A DNA stretch of 64,000 nucleotides from Sphaerulina vaccinii. Taxonomy: Eukaryota > Ascomycota > Dothideomycetes > Mycosphaerellales > Mycosphaerellaceae. Numbering within the stretch: position 1 is the first letter of the stretch; the number at the start of each line of letters is the position of its first letter. The notes beneath the pieces are model-generated. The model searched no databases, was not told the DNA's origin, and saw only the letters and a list, made by a program, of their open reading frames with translations. The stretch lies in NCBI GenBank assembly GCA_022570795.1, contig JAKUDP010000001.1, forward strand, positions 1,364,001-1,428,000, read 5' to 3'. A program made the position numbers and the translations under genes. Positions 43,214 to 54,763 of the stretch are shown one piece after another.

Positions 43214-43805
43214 GTTGAGCGCGGTCAGTGTGAGAGTATGGGTTTCCTGTGAAGTTCAATTCGTGAGTAGGAGCCTGAATGGTGCCACGCTGATCAATAC
43301 TCAACATGGATACCGCTGTTGACTGCGCCACACTTCAAGTGGTATAGCAAAGTCAAAATCTCTCTGACAGCTTTCTTCACCGGTCTGCGGCGTGTCTGGT
43401 CATGCAATGCCTTGGTCGCCGCTGGTGAGCAGAGATGGCTCTCCGAAGCCAATTAAAAGTATCTCTGGAAGCTGCAAATCGTGCCATTGCGGTCCGGAGT
43501 CGAGCTTGGCTCCCGGGTATGAGTGTTGAGAGTTGAGAAGTTGCCTTAACAAACGAAAAGCTTGCTTTCTTTCATTCAATCGTTCTACTATCTATCACAC
43601 CACATCAGCTCATTGAAGAACATCAGAAGTCTTTTCATGCAGTACCATCCATTCCTCATAGCTATGCGAGTCATCATTACCAAGCATTCGCCAGAGACGC
43701 CATTGCCACATCTATGCATTTATCTCCGTCCTCTCGTAAAGGGCTAGTCGAGGTTGGTCTGCTACCTCGTTGCCACAGTCACAGCATGATCGCAGAGAGA
43801 GTCGC
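43214..43805. other. Intergenic region, nothing recognised
   Basis: These 592 bp separate the second DUF3632-like gene from the 3' end of the Hsp110 gene. No coding or repeat signal was found. Confidence 0.45.
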
Positions 43806-46444
43806 TTAAGAAGCCTCCTCGACATCAGCTGGCTTCTCTCCCTCCTCAGGAGCATCCTTCATCTCTTCGTCCTTAGCGGCCTGCTCCTTTCTCATCTTAG
43901 CAGCGGCTTCTGCAGCAGCCTTCTGCTCAGCCTCAGCCTCGCGGCGGGCATCTTCAGCAGCCTTTCGCTTGGCGGCCTCCTCTTCGGCGATCTTTCTTCG
44001 TGCCTCTTCCTCTTCTTGACGCTTCTCGTTGAAGCGGGAGATGATGAGGGCAGCAGAGGCGCGGAGCTCCTCGAACTTGGCGACGTATTGTGCCTTCTTG
44101 GCGTCTTCTCCGTCTTCGTAAAGCCAGTCCTGCAATGCATGTCAGTATTCTGGTGCGCTCGGTGCCTCCATTTCCGGAGAATTATCTTCGGAGAAACTTA
44201 CCTCAAGCTCATCACACTTAGCCTTCACCTTGGCCTTCTCGTCTTCGCTGGCGAAATCTGAGTATCCATTGCTGGTGTATGGCTCATCAAGCTTGCCACG
44301 CATAGAGTAGATCTCTGACTCGAGCTCGTTCTTGCGGTCTTCAGTCTCGGCGACAAGCTTGTCCTCTGAGATCATCTGACCTTCCCTCTCGAGAAGGAGG
44401 TCCTTTTGCTGTTGGTCAAGCGATGCTGTGCCGGCAGAAAGTGGTAGGTCACCCTTGCGGACTTGCTTCTTCACCTTGCGTGTCTTGGGCGCTTCGCTAT
44501 TGGCCTTGTCGGTGTCCATTGCCTGTCGAGTCGTCAGCAATGGTTCGGTTTTGAGGCGTTTCGCCGCGCGCTCGTCTTCGTCAAGTCGCAAGCTCTTGAG
44601 CTCCGCCTTAGTCATCGTGATGGCCGCTTCTTCCTCCTCTGTTGAAACAAACGCGGAACGCAAAATTAGGGCTGTACTCACATCACCATCCTTGGCCTCT
44701 GGGACAGGCTCCTCGATCTCCTGCTCCTCAACATAGTAGCCCTGCTCCACATTCAAGATACCGTGCAAGTTCAGGCGTGCCTTGAGCTTGCAAATCATGA
44801 AGTCATTCTTGTCGTCCGCCTGTACGCCCTTCACGCTGAAACGACCTATCCATGGGTTGATCTTGCCTGGCAGTCCCTCCGGCTTTGCGTACTTGGCCTC
44901 GAGATCGAATGGCTGTTTCCGGTAGAATGTGAGAATCTTGGTCGATGGCAGGGCATTACCTCTGTTGAAGACCGTGAGGCTCGTATCCTCGTCTGGAATG
45001 TCTGGTGACTTCTCCCAGGTGAATTCGATTGGGTAGTTGACGATGTCCTGTACGCTGAAGTCGCGGACACGGAAGACGGGTGACAGAATGGCACAGCTGA
45101 AGGCACATCCTCGTGCAATGGCCTCGTCTGCGTTCATGGTGAAGTTCAAAGGCTTGCCGAAGAAGCCCTGGATGATGGCCTTGAGTGCTGGCACACGTGT
45201 GCAACCACCAACTAGCTCGATGTAGTCGATATCGTCCTTAGAAAGCTTGGCCTCGGCAAGCGCTTGCTCGAGAGGAATGTGAGCACGGTCGAGAAGTGGC
45301 TTCACAAGCTCCTCAAGCTCTTCGCGCTTCAGCATACCACGAACATCCACGTCATTCATGAGTGATTCAATGTTGATTGGTGCCATGGCGTTGGCAGAGA
45401 GAACCTTCTTCAGCTTCTCCACTGCGGCCGCCACTCGTACGCGTGCCTTGGGGTTCTCGTAGATATCTGGAAGTGAATTAGATTGTGCTGCGGCAATGTT
45501 CAAACTGTCTGATACTCACCTATCTTATTCTTTTCCTTGAATTCATTGCGGAAGTGCTCGATGATGACCTTGTCGAAGTTGCGGCCACCGAAATGTCTGT
45601 CGTAGGCAGTCGAGATGACCTTGAGCTCTCCCTTCTTGAATTCGCAGATGGAGCAGGTGTAGTTGCTATGGCCAATATCGACGATTGCGACTCGTCGAGG
45701 CTTCTCCTCTGGGCCGGGCAAGTCGAGCTTGGTGATGCCGTATCCGAGTGCAGTCGCCGTTGTCTCGTTGATCAGGCGGAGCACCTTGAGTCCTGCCACC
45801 TCCGCGGCATCGATAATGCCTCTGCGCTGTGCATCTGTGTACCATGCTGGAACAGCAATGACCATATCGTTGACTGGTAATCTCAGCTCTTTTGATGCAG
45901 TTTCGCGCGCCTTAGTCAGGAACATGGCAATCAGCTGGGTTGCTGTGAATACCTGCTTCTGCCCCAGATATGTGACTTGTGCGCCAACCTGGCCATTGAC
46001 GTCGACCAGCGGCGCCGAAACAAACTCCTGCTCAATCTGCACATCGGGATCGTTGATCGTTCGGCCGGCGAGTCGTGTGAGGGAGCCGACAGTGTTCTTG
46101 AGGTTGGAGATTTCTTGCGTCTTTGCAGCCTCACCCAAGAATCTGGATTTCGAGCCAAAGCTCACGAGAGATCTGTAGCAGCGTTAGCAGGCGTAGGAGA
46201 TTGTAGTGATGGGAGTGTGTCGACGGACGGTGTGGCGCGGTTCGAGACTTCGTTCGTGATAACATCGACGCCCTTGTTGCGGGCAACAGCCTGGGAAGTA
46301 TTAGCAAAAAAGATGTCGGAGAGCAGTGTTTGTGGTGGGAAGTCGTACAATTACGCTGTTTTGCGTGCCGAAGTCCAATCTGAGATGCTGTTAGTCCTCC
46401 ACTCTCTTGTATGTACTCTGATGTACTCACCCAACGACAGACAT
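43806..46444 (-). CDS. SSE1: Hsp110-type chaperone (Sse1/Hsp88)
   Basis: This gene encodes a 765-residue Hsp70-superfamily protein of the Hsp110 class, the cytosolic nucleotide-exchange factor and holdase for Hsp70. Seven exons are inferred: 46431-46444, 46355-46379, 46229-46290, 45520-46172, 44682-45466, 44202-44636 and 43806-44129. Splicing reconstructs MSVVGLDFGTQNS, then AVARNKGVDVITNEVSNRATPS, which are hallmarks of Hsp110. The ATPase region continues with AVPAWYTDAQRR, LRLINETTATALGYG, VDIGHSNYT and LVGGCTRVPA. The substrate-binding part carries long acidic and Lys-rich insertions and a coiled C-terminus rich in Glu/Ala/Lys. Intron 5 (44637-44681) is 45 nt, a multiple of three without a stop, so retention would add 15 residues. 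Heat-shock control is expected, but I did not locate elements. Confidence 0.95.
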
Positions 46445-47217
46445 GGTGGGCGATGTCTTGTGGTGTTGTTGCTGTAGATCGCGGTGTAGTGGTGGGGTGT
46501 TGTGGTCGGTGTTTGTACGTTGAGAAAAAGTTCAAAGTTTCAGGATCTGACTAGACAACTTTGGTAAGAGAGAATTACACAGCGCCAAACAAGCAGACTG
46601 CGGATGATGGATGTCTTTGGGTGGGTATTTGGTCGGATGTGTTGTCACGACTCAAGTGTGGACGTAGCCGATTTCTAGCGCTTCACTCAAGAATCTTCAG
46701 GATGGTTCCAGCAGAGTCCCGAATGAGGACTAGTGTGCTGCCAAGGCAGAATGAGGAAGCTGACGCAAGACCCTCCTGGTCAACACGAAACCACAACACC
46801 AATGAAGACGAATGGACGAACTACAGACAGCGCGAGTTATGGGTAAATGTGCTCGAAGACAAGCAAAGGTGCTTTGGCATCTCCAGGTAAGCCTGCTTGG
46901 ACCAGGGCGCAGAGAGTGATGAAGGCAACCAGCGACTTCGACTTCGCCCTGTATTTTGGGACACTACAGCTTACTGCTTCATCGCCCTCCATGACAGAGA
47001 TTACATCTCAACAGCGGAGACAAGAGCTCCACTCCATACATGATGGCCAACCCTCAATAGGGGGAGCACTTCCACGTTTCAGACCGTTCAAGCCATTTCA
47101 TACCACAGCTGCAGCAAGCCCCCAAGAGACCAACTGCTTATGAGATGCCATGCTTCCTCAACCCCATCTCCTCCCAAATTCCTTGTTCTCCTCTCTCGGT
47201 GTGGTGGGAAGTCTCAA
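46445..47217. promoter_or_regulatory. Hsp110 promoter and downstream region
   Basis: These 773 bp hold the promoter of the Hsp110 gene and the 3' flank of the small secreted-protein gene. Short ORFs here lack support. Confidence 0.4.
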
Positions 47218-47466
47218 TCATGGCGTCGGTGCGATCAGAGCTGCCGAGCAAGCTGCCTGGCAGGTCCCGAAGGCCGTATTGCAACCGATAATGGTTGCTG
47301 GTGCAGTGGCTCCAAGCGTAGCACCCCAAGTCGCTCCTCCTGCTGCATAACAGGCGGTGACTACTGCAGCGTAGCCAGCTTGACAGATTCCGTACGCTCC
47401 GGGACCGGCCAGAGCTGGGATGATGAGGGCGATGAGGGCGATGAGGGTAAGGAAGAGAAGACGCAT
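47218..47466 (-). CDS. Small secreted Cys-containing protein
   Basis: This single-exon gene encodes 82 residues. MRLLFLTLIALIALIIPALA is a strong signal peptide. The mature peptide of about 62 residues begins GPGAYGICQAGY, is Gly/Ala-rich and has five cysteines, including the pairs CQ...AC and TCQAAC. It ends APTP. I recall similar short Gly/Ala/Cys proteins in many filamentous fungi, where the function is unknown and they are sometimes called zygote-specific-like. An odd number of cysteines suggests one lost or one free thiol (a Cys often expected in CQAGC reads CQAGY here). It could be listed as an effector candidate by size, but nothing shows a role in virulence. Confidence 0.75.
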   Translation of the reverse strand: MRLLFLTLIALIALIIPALAGPGAYGICQAGYAAVVTACYAAGGATWGATLGATAPATIIGCNTAFGTCQAACSAALIAPTP

Positions 47467-48474
47467 GGCTGTGGTTTTGTGGAGTGGAAAAGGCTCTTGT
47501 GGTGACTGATCGCTGTGTGCGCTGAGAGTACTTGCTTGTTGATGATGTCCCTAAGGCTGACGATTGTTCGACGTCCTGGCGTTTTGTTGTAATGCTGATG
47601 TTGTGTTCTTGCAGGACTCAGGACCTCTGCAGGTCGAACTTATATGTTGAATACCTGGCACACGCGCGAAGTGTCGTGGTTTTAGATCACCATGGGAACA
47701 CAGTGCCGAAGTCGCGCTGTACGGACGAGACAAGTGAACCATATCAACTACTGTCTGGGACAATCCAAGCATCCGACTGATTGCGATCGAGGACAAGTTG
47801 AGAATGCAACTGTCCTTTCTTCGGCTGTCTCGACGTGATGTGTTGTCGGTCACGCTCAGATTTCAATTTTGAGTTCCTGCGCATGAATGCCAAGACCAGA
47901 CATCTTCAGACATTGATGACTCTGAGGTGATATACGCTCCAGTATGAATTCTTCCACTGTCTTCTAGAGCTGAGTAGGAGTTGTTGCATGGTTAGCCAGT
48001 GATCCTTCGTCGTGGGCGAAGCTGGCGTGTGAAGGAATCCTTTGGCTGTGCTGCGCACTCGCTTCACCTTCATCAGCATTTTCCATTCTTGGCAGCTCAG
48101 CTTTCGTTCCAAAGGATGCCACCAACATCTATGCCACTTGCGCACGCTATGTTGCGTGCTATTTTCGCGGTCACGGTGTCCGTACCAAACTCGCTACAGC
48201 TTACTGTCTGTTCAAGCGACACTCAGCCTCAGGTATCGTGTGCTATTCATGTTAGTCGTCCGCCAACCAGACTGTGGCTTCGCCATATCGCGAAGAACGA
48301 TGCCAGCAGACTTCGGAGTATATCTGCTTGCCTCTCCAGCACACAGGTGTTGCTCATTATCATCTTCGTCACACAGCAACGCAGCACAACGATCTCCAGG
48401 CTCCCACAACTGTCGCCTCTCCAGCTTGACGCTCATACACGAGCACAGTCACCACCATCATTTACCTTCCCGCA
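47467..48474. promoter_or_regulatory. Divergent intergenic region
   Basis: This 1-kb region lies between the small secreted-protein gene and the probable GPI protein gene and should carry both promoters. On the minus strand a TATA-like ATATAAG lies near 47640-47650, about 175 bp upstream of the small secreted protein start. No gene is seen. Confidence 0.45.
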
Positions 48475-49092
48475 ATGATGTTCTACACACTCCTCGCAGC
48501 CGCCCTGGCCAGCAATGCTCTCGCTCAACTCAACTCTCCAGGCCAAGTGAATGTCCATCTCGCATATTGTACTCCTGGCCAAGACAACTGCGACGACCAA
48601 TCTCTCAACGTCCTTATTGGCCAGCAATTCGACTTCGACATCATTTACGCCAACAAGCTCACAATCGATGCAGCGATGGATATTGACCTCAGCTCAGTGA
48701 CGTGCACCGCATACAAGTCCGAACTTCAAGGTGGCCAGGTCCAATTCAGTAATGCTTCTCCATATGTCGCAGCAGAGAATGCGACATTTTCGGTTTATGC
48801 AGTTGAGTGTCTCACAAGTGGAGCGCGAGTGACCACGACTGTGACAGATGCTGGAACTCCGACTGTATCGCATACTGCTACTCCGACGCCGATTGTGAAT
48901 GGGACCACATCGGGAGCTGTGCCTTCGACAACGCCACCCGTGTCTGCCAATAGCACTACTCTTCGCTCTTCCCCATCGCCCACGGTTTCGACTTCTGCTC
49001 CTGCTGCTGCGACTGGTGCTGCTGGGAGTGTCAGGGGTCGGTTCACTACTGTCGGTCTCGTTGCTGTTGGTCTTGCAGCATTCATGCTGTGA
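48475..49092 (+). CDS. Probable GPI-anchored secreted protein
   Basis: This single-exon gene encodes 205 residues with a signal peptide (MMFYTLLAAALASNALAQ), a small folded domain of about 100 residues with four cysteines, and then a Ser/Thr/Pro-rich stalk (about 120-180). It ends in a hydrophobic tail (TTVGLVAVGLAAFML) preceded by small residues, which is the pattern of a GPI-anchor signal. I do not recognise the folded domain. Surface location is inferred from these signals. A second ATG immediately follows the first, so the start could be one codon later. The GPI3 enzyme in this window acts in the anchor pathway this protein would use. Confidence 0.75.
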   Translation: MMFYTLLAAALASNALAQLNSPGQVNVHLAYCTPGQDNCDDQSLNVLIGQQFDFDIIYANKLTIDAAMDIDLSSVTCTAYKSELQGGQVQFSNASPYVAAENATFSVYAVECLTSGARVTTTVTDAGTPTVSHTATPTPIVNGTTSGAVPSTTPPVSANSTTLRSSPSPTVSTSAPAAATGAAGSVRGRFTTVGLVAVGLAAFML

Positions 49093-52000
49093 AGGCATTG
49101 CTGGCTGTAATGGTGGTTTGCATCAGCGGAGGAGTTCGTGGCGTCTGTTCGTGGGATAGAGATAGAGCTGTAGATGTCGCAATCAGCAGATGATCATCTG
49201 TTTACTGAGGTGCGGATTTGTGTATTGGAACTCTTCGCGCTTTGTCTGCCATCTGCGCACGCTGCTTAAGTCTTCAATGGGTTTCCTGACTGCTGCTCGA
49301 CCCTGAGACAGCTTGAAGTACCAGGTAGCTGGATCTTTTGCATCAAGTGATCTGAAACTGTCAACGTGGACAGAACCCTTCAAAGGCCGGGCAAAGAGGC
49401 ATCTTGTGCTTTACAGGAGACACTCTTCTGTAGGGTAACATTCGCAACGTCGTGTGATCACGCTAAGTCATAGTGCGAGAAAGCCTTACTTTCTGGCAGT
49501 AAATCAATATACATGTCCGCCAGAAAGAGAAATTGCAACAGCACATTTCAGCCGAGGAAGCACGCAAGTAGATCATCATCAATCTCAAGGCGAGCCTCTG
49601 ATTCATCGACGCAGGGTTGTTAGTCGCCGATGTCTGTCATTGAGATTGCCCGCAGGCATGCCTGCTGATGGCGTAAGAAGTGAGGGATGTCGCAAAGCAT
49701 CATCAATTCTTTCTGAGTCTTGTGGAGCACAAAAGATGCAAGTCTTAGAGTGTTCTGGGCTTGGGAATCCACATGTTGCTCCCGTGAGAATGGCCATCGT
49801 CCCGTTCATGTGGATGGAGCATTGACATGACCCAGTGACCGGGTACGAATAGACTGTACCTGCATTAGTGGCCCTGATGTTGCGCAATGCGATCTACCTA
49901 AAGCCATTGCGACTTTGTGTCAGGCCGCTCGGTCCACCTCCGAATGATGTATGTAGTATAGGTGAGACGTTACACCCGCCTAGTGGATAGGAGATTTCTC
50001 CGTCAGTCGATTGGTAGGAGGTGTGTCTCGGTGTGACCGAATTGAATGGAGATGCCTACTCAGACATGAGGTCAGTATATAGCAGATAACTGTCAGCGTA
50101 CTGGCATGTATATCTCTTGCGGGTATTGGTACAGATCTTCCGTGGTATGTGTCGGTAATCGAGGCTCAGCGATGAAGCAAGGAAGCCGAGAGGCCAAGCC
50201 GTGGACTGAATCCGGATGAAGTGTTTACTATCGAATCTCCTAATCTGTGACTACGAGTCACAACTCATAGCGGCGTGTACAACCAGCGTTGAAGTTGTAA
50301 TGTCGAAGGAATGTGACATGCCAAGTATTCCGTGCTGATGAGGACCTGAGTTTCCAGTGAATCGTGCCATGGCCGAGGATCTCCTTCACAAACCCACATT
50401 GATCGTGCATCTTCAACGCAGAAGACTTCCTGGGGTTACTTCGCGACGCGCCATGCCCGCAAAATGGTAGATCTCATGGTTGACAAGGCGCTTGTCTAAT
50501 GTACGAACAATCAGAGCTTGGGCTTTCCTGTTTGTGACACTGCTGCAGCTGGTAAAATGGCGGGTGCATCTGTCAAGCGCCATCTTGTCGACTGCCGTTG
50601 TGGAGCGCCCAACTCCAATCTGCACTCAGGGCTTCAAATGAGCGCCTTTGTATGACATGTAGCGGATGCATGCATGGCTCGAGAGCATTACGCAAAGTCT
50701 AGGTGTGGCTGCATGAGTGGATTCCATCCTATACCGGGTACCAGGGTAGTGAGCGCATCAGAATCTGTCAAGAAGCATGCGCTGGTACGTCCATGCTACG
50801 GTGACTACGCGGTGACAATTACCAGCAGGTCGTCCCAATCCATGGCAGAGGCAGAGTCGTACGTGTCGTTTGGTGGTGTGCTATCGGCGTGTCCTAGCGT
50901 GACCGCGAGCTCCTCGAGACATGCTCACCGATGAGCAAGATGATAAGAAGGTGTGGTGTGGTGCGGAGGATTTTGTGATGCATCGCATATCTCAGATCGT
51001 GTGTTGCCACGGAATGCCAATGGATGGGGTGAGAGGAAACGAGGGGACGTCAGCTCACAGGCCGATCAGAGTTTTGTCCAAGCGGCAAGAAACGCGCGAC
51101 CGCATTAATCCCAGAATACTTGACTACGGGACATTGCGATGGGCGAATCGGCAGTTTGCCATGGAGAAGCATATGCGCGACGTAGGCGTGTGCTGCCGAC
51201 GTCTGCTCCATCTCATCACATTCGTGCAGCTCAAACTGCCTTTGTAAGCGCGACTGGGCTTTGCGAGGGACCTTTGACGGCGTTTGTGTGGCGTCTGCAA
51301 CGGCTCCTGCAGGGAGCTCCTTGCGGCATTTCACCCCCATCGCGACAGCTTCTTTCGACGTCTTGCAGAGACGCCTGCCGTAGCCTTCGCGGACACATGG
51401 TGGAGACACATCGCAGCTCAGCACTCAAAATGCCGCCGCTTGTTCCTCGCTCCCAACGTGTGCGCAGACTCAGAGCTTCGACGGAGAGGCTCACCGCGAG
51501 AGGCGTCTAGCAGAGTGTCGTGAGACTGGTGGCCCTGAGCAATCCGAGATCCGCTCGACTCGTTGCATCGAGGAGCTAAACCTTAACCAAGATCTAACTG
51601 CCCGCGGTTGTGCTACACTCCAGTGCCCGGGAGCTGGGAGCGCCAGCCGATTCGTGAAGTGTCGGATCAACGGTTCCTACGCGTTTCTGGAAGAGCTTGC
51701 TCTGGCACACATCACTTCCGCCCACCATTGCTCGATGCAGTCTGGCCATCTGCCTTATGGGCAGGGATCTCGCACCAAAGCACTGCAGCCCACAGACGCG
51801 GCGGCGGGAGGGGTGAGTGAGCCACGTCCGCAGTTAGCCTCTTGGGACCATTTTTCTCTGCTTGCTGCTTTTGGCGAGCAATGACCACGGGTTGGCGGCG
51901 GGATTGAATAAGGGCACCATGTCGCACCAGTGCAGCCCTCCATGGTATCACCAGATCTTGCCTCTTTACGAATTCATCTCTTGCTGTCTGTATTCGACGA

Positions 52001-52389
52001 GACTTGTGTGCGTCGGACCTGTCACTGGCTGTGCTCGGTGTTTACCCATTGGGTAGCATAAAGGACGACTCTCTATTTAGCGTGGAAACATCTGAAGCAA
52101 CCTCATCCAACTCGTTGCATCGGGGACTCTCGAGAATCTGCTATATAGACTCGGTGATCACCTCTACGTTTCAGCTTCTACATCATCCATCCAGCAGTTC
52201 GGACTTCCTCGAGGGCCATACAACCAGTTCACACTTCACATACAACCACTGGCCGAGCCTATCCGAGATCAAACCACCTCAAGATCTAGACGTCTATCGA
52301 TCCTCTTTACTCAGCAATCCGAGCTCCGAATTCACACCAAAGTCAATCGACCACACCCTCACCTCAACTACAATCAATAAAACATCAAA
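49093..52389. other. Gene-poor region
   Basis: About 3.3 kb carry no ORF with family features on either strand. Open frames are short and overlap on both strands, most densely in the GC-rich part 50.9-51.9 kb. No tRNA, transposase, terminal repeat or tandem array is visible. The last 400 bp look like the promoter and leader of the 55-residue Cys-rich gene, with a TATA-like CTATATAG at 52140-52147. Confidence 0.5.
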
Positions 52390-52440
52390 GTGAGCATCGA
52401 CGTCCTCTAAGCACAGAACCGAGCTAACCTCTTCAACCAG
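52390..52440 (+). other. Leader intron ending at the start codon
   Basis: This 51-nt sequence begins GTGAGC, contains GCTAACC and ends CCAG directly before the ATG of the Cys-rich gene. A stop codon lies in frame just upstream, so it is a 5'UTR intron rather than a coding one. Confidence 0.6.
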
Positions 52441-52608
52441 ATGGCAAAGCCAGGAAAGTGCGAGCACGCCTTCAAGATGATCAAGTCCGATACCACATTG
52501 ATTCTATGGAACTGCAACATGTGCCACTCGGGGCCTCACTGGTTCATCTTCGAGTGTGCAAAGTGCAAGCTGAAGACCTGCCGGCCGTGCACGCAGAAAG
52601 CTTCATGA
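52441..52608 (+). CDS. 55-residue Cys/His-rich (zinc-finger-like) protein
   Basis: This gene encodes a 55-residue protein starting MAKPGKCEHAFKMIKS. Metal-ligand candidates are ordered C-x-H early, then CNMC, a conserved-looking HSGPHW, ECAKC and CRPC. This gives four Cys-x2-Cys-type or Cys/His pairs, as in a compact two-site treble-clef or ZZ-like zinc finger. It has no signal peptide, so it is probably intracellular. I recall short proteins with the same CxxCHSGPH pattern in Dothideomycetes, but their function is unknown to me. Strong support comes from the leader intron that ends exactly at its ATG and from the regular Cys spacing. It is the only gene recognised in a 5.6-kb stretch. Confidence 0.65.
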   Translation: MAKPGKCEHAFKMIKSDTTLILWNCNMCHSGPHWFIFECAKCKLKTCRPCTQKAS

Positions 52609-54763
52609 GGTGTGTACTGCAGCCTTATCTTCGCTCGAGAATGCAAGCTAACCTGTCAGTAGAAGTCAACACTTTCATCTTCTTTTACCGATTGCATTTT
52701 ATGAGGACATTGCTGCAGCGTTATGTTGTTACCCTAGCGTGGAGTCTCGGAAGGAGGATAGAGGTCGAATTGACCGAACTGGGGGCGTGTAAAAGGAATA
52801 CCATGGAAACACCGCGAGAAATGGATGGGCGGCTACGAATTGCTTCTGGCGTTGAGGGAGAGAATCACAAGATTATTGTCCGCGAGGACTGATAACAGTA
52901 GATCTCGCGATGAGATCGTAATCCGATAATTGTCTGCACAAGATTGTCCATGAGAGAGATGGCAGCTACACAAGACAGGCAGAATACCTGAATATGACCC
53001 TTCAAGGGGCATCAAACTCGTCGCATTCCTCTCAGTCCGCCTTGTTGCTTTCGCCTCGTGTTGCGATTTGGCACTTTTCTTTCATGCCTGCCGGAAGCTG
53101 CTCCGAGCACAACAAGCTTCTCGCCATGCTTTTCGGGGAGATGAGTTGAGCCAGGGTGCAGGCCTGGACGCTGGCATCGATCTGCTTCCAGTAGCTTGGT
53201 ACTGGCATCTGTATGGAAGCATCACCCGTGGCTGGCAGCTGTCAGCTCAACGGCTCCCGTCTCGCGCAGATCCACGGTTGCGGGCTCAAAATCGTTGCCA
53301 CCTCACTTTATGCCAAGGGAAGAGCTGCGAATATATGCAAGGCTAGCATGGCGCGTGTGCTGAGTTTCGAGATAGCAGAAGCACAAATAGTGAGTTCGCG
53401 AGTGAATGAATGTAATTGCGGTTCGACCGAAGATATGGCCGGATTGTGAAGCCACAGCATCAAATACTCACAGCCACAACATCTTCACCACTTCCATGCC
53501 GTGTCTGGGGCCGCCTTCATCGCTTATCGGCGCTTCACCTCGTTTGTCGTAAATAACATCATTCCGTGTCTCGTCATTTCATCAACTCGTCTCTTCGTCA
53601 CCCACCTGGCGTCCCGGCATGTTGCTGGGCCGCTTCAATTAGGGCAGCTCTGCGCGAGATGTCAGTACTGCTTCTATGGCAGATGCCCGGATCTTGTACG
53701 TACAGCTCCGCATGAGCCGCAGGACTTGCCACCAGTGGTAGCTGCGTTGCACTTGGGACCTAAGATAGACAGTAAGCTGAGGTGTTCGAGTAGGGTCAGG
53801 GGTAGCCGTACAAGTTGGATGCATCTTGGCGTTCGATTACGGAGATTCTGGAAGATGTGAGTATGCTTCACTTGGATTCTTGACTTTGTTTCTGGTTGTC
53901 GATGGTATGATGAGAGTGGTAGAGGGAAGCTGAAGTCGAGAGTCCAGTCGCACAGCGTTAAGATAAGCAGAACAAGCGGGGCAGTGGCACGTGAAGACCG
54001 CTAGCGTGGGGTGAATGGATGAAGTCGTGGAGACTTATGGTCGTCACGCTCGTCGCTCCCTCTATGAGGCACAACATGTCAACAAGTTAAGCTCGCGCAT
54101 TGCCAAGGCATATGGTATCAAGTTCAGCGGCATTCTAAGGGTCAAGTTCATGAGAGGCGGACCATGATGGACAGAAACATATGCCCACGACTTCTCTTAT
54201 CGAGTCGCTAAGCGAGCTTCACGCAAAACACGACTTCTCCAACCTCATTCGCTCTCCTGACCTTCACAAAACCATGCATCGACTGCACGTCCACAGCCTC
54301 AAGCGCCGGAAGGACTGCCTCTAAGATGAGAGAGCCATCTCCGCACACCAGTCGTTTACTCAAGCACTGCCTGACTCTTCCTCGAACGCTGTCAAATGAT
54401 CCTGGCGCGACTACACCATACCTCGTTCCTGCCTAATTTGGCAGAAATGAAGCCCATCACGAAGTAGCACGCGCATCGGAGCCCTTCAGCGTCTGTATAC
54501 CTGCTTGACTGTGGCTCGCTTCGCCGTATTCTGCGGAGAAGCGGCACGGGGCTACTGCCTATTCGCAGTCGGGCATGACTATCTCCTCAATTGACTTTGT
54601 GCTTTCAGTATAGGTGCCAAAGAAGCGATGGCAGGTCCAGCTATACAATACTAGACCGCTTGCCATGTTCATGGACAGTTGTTAGGCTCCTCCTTCGAGG
54701 TGCACACTACGTTTCACGAGGCAGGACCACGAACACATTCGCTTCTCAAGTCACTCATTCAAG
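52609..54763. other. Gene-poor region
   Basis: Nothing convincing lies in these 2.15 kb. One plus-strand frame (53501-53860) contains CARCQYCFYGRC and two donor-like sites (GTACGT at about 53697 and GTGAGT at about 53858), but no acceptor-linked exon could be built. The last 200 bp are the lipase promoter. Confidence 0.45.

Noticed and set aside
50921..51900. Cluster of overlapping ORFs on both strands in GC-rich DNA
   Set aside because: Several frames are open at once, as expected from base composition; none shows family motifs, a signal peptide or splice sites.
53501..53860. Frame with CARCQYCFYGRC, as a possible relative of the 55-residue Cys-rich gene
   Set aside because: Spacing of the cysteines differs, and no start, acceptor site or conserved HSGPH block was found.
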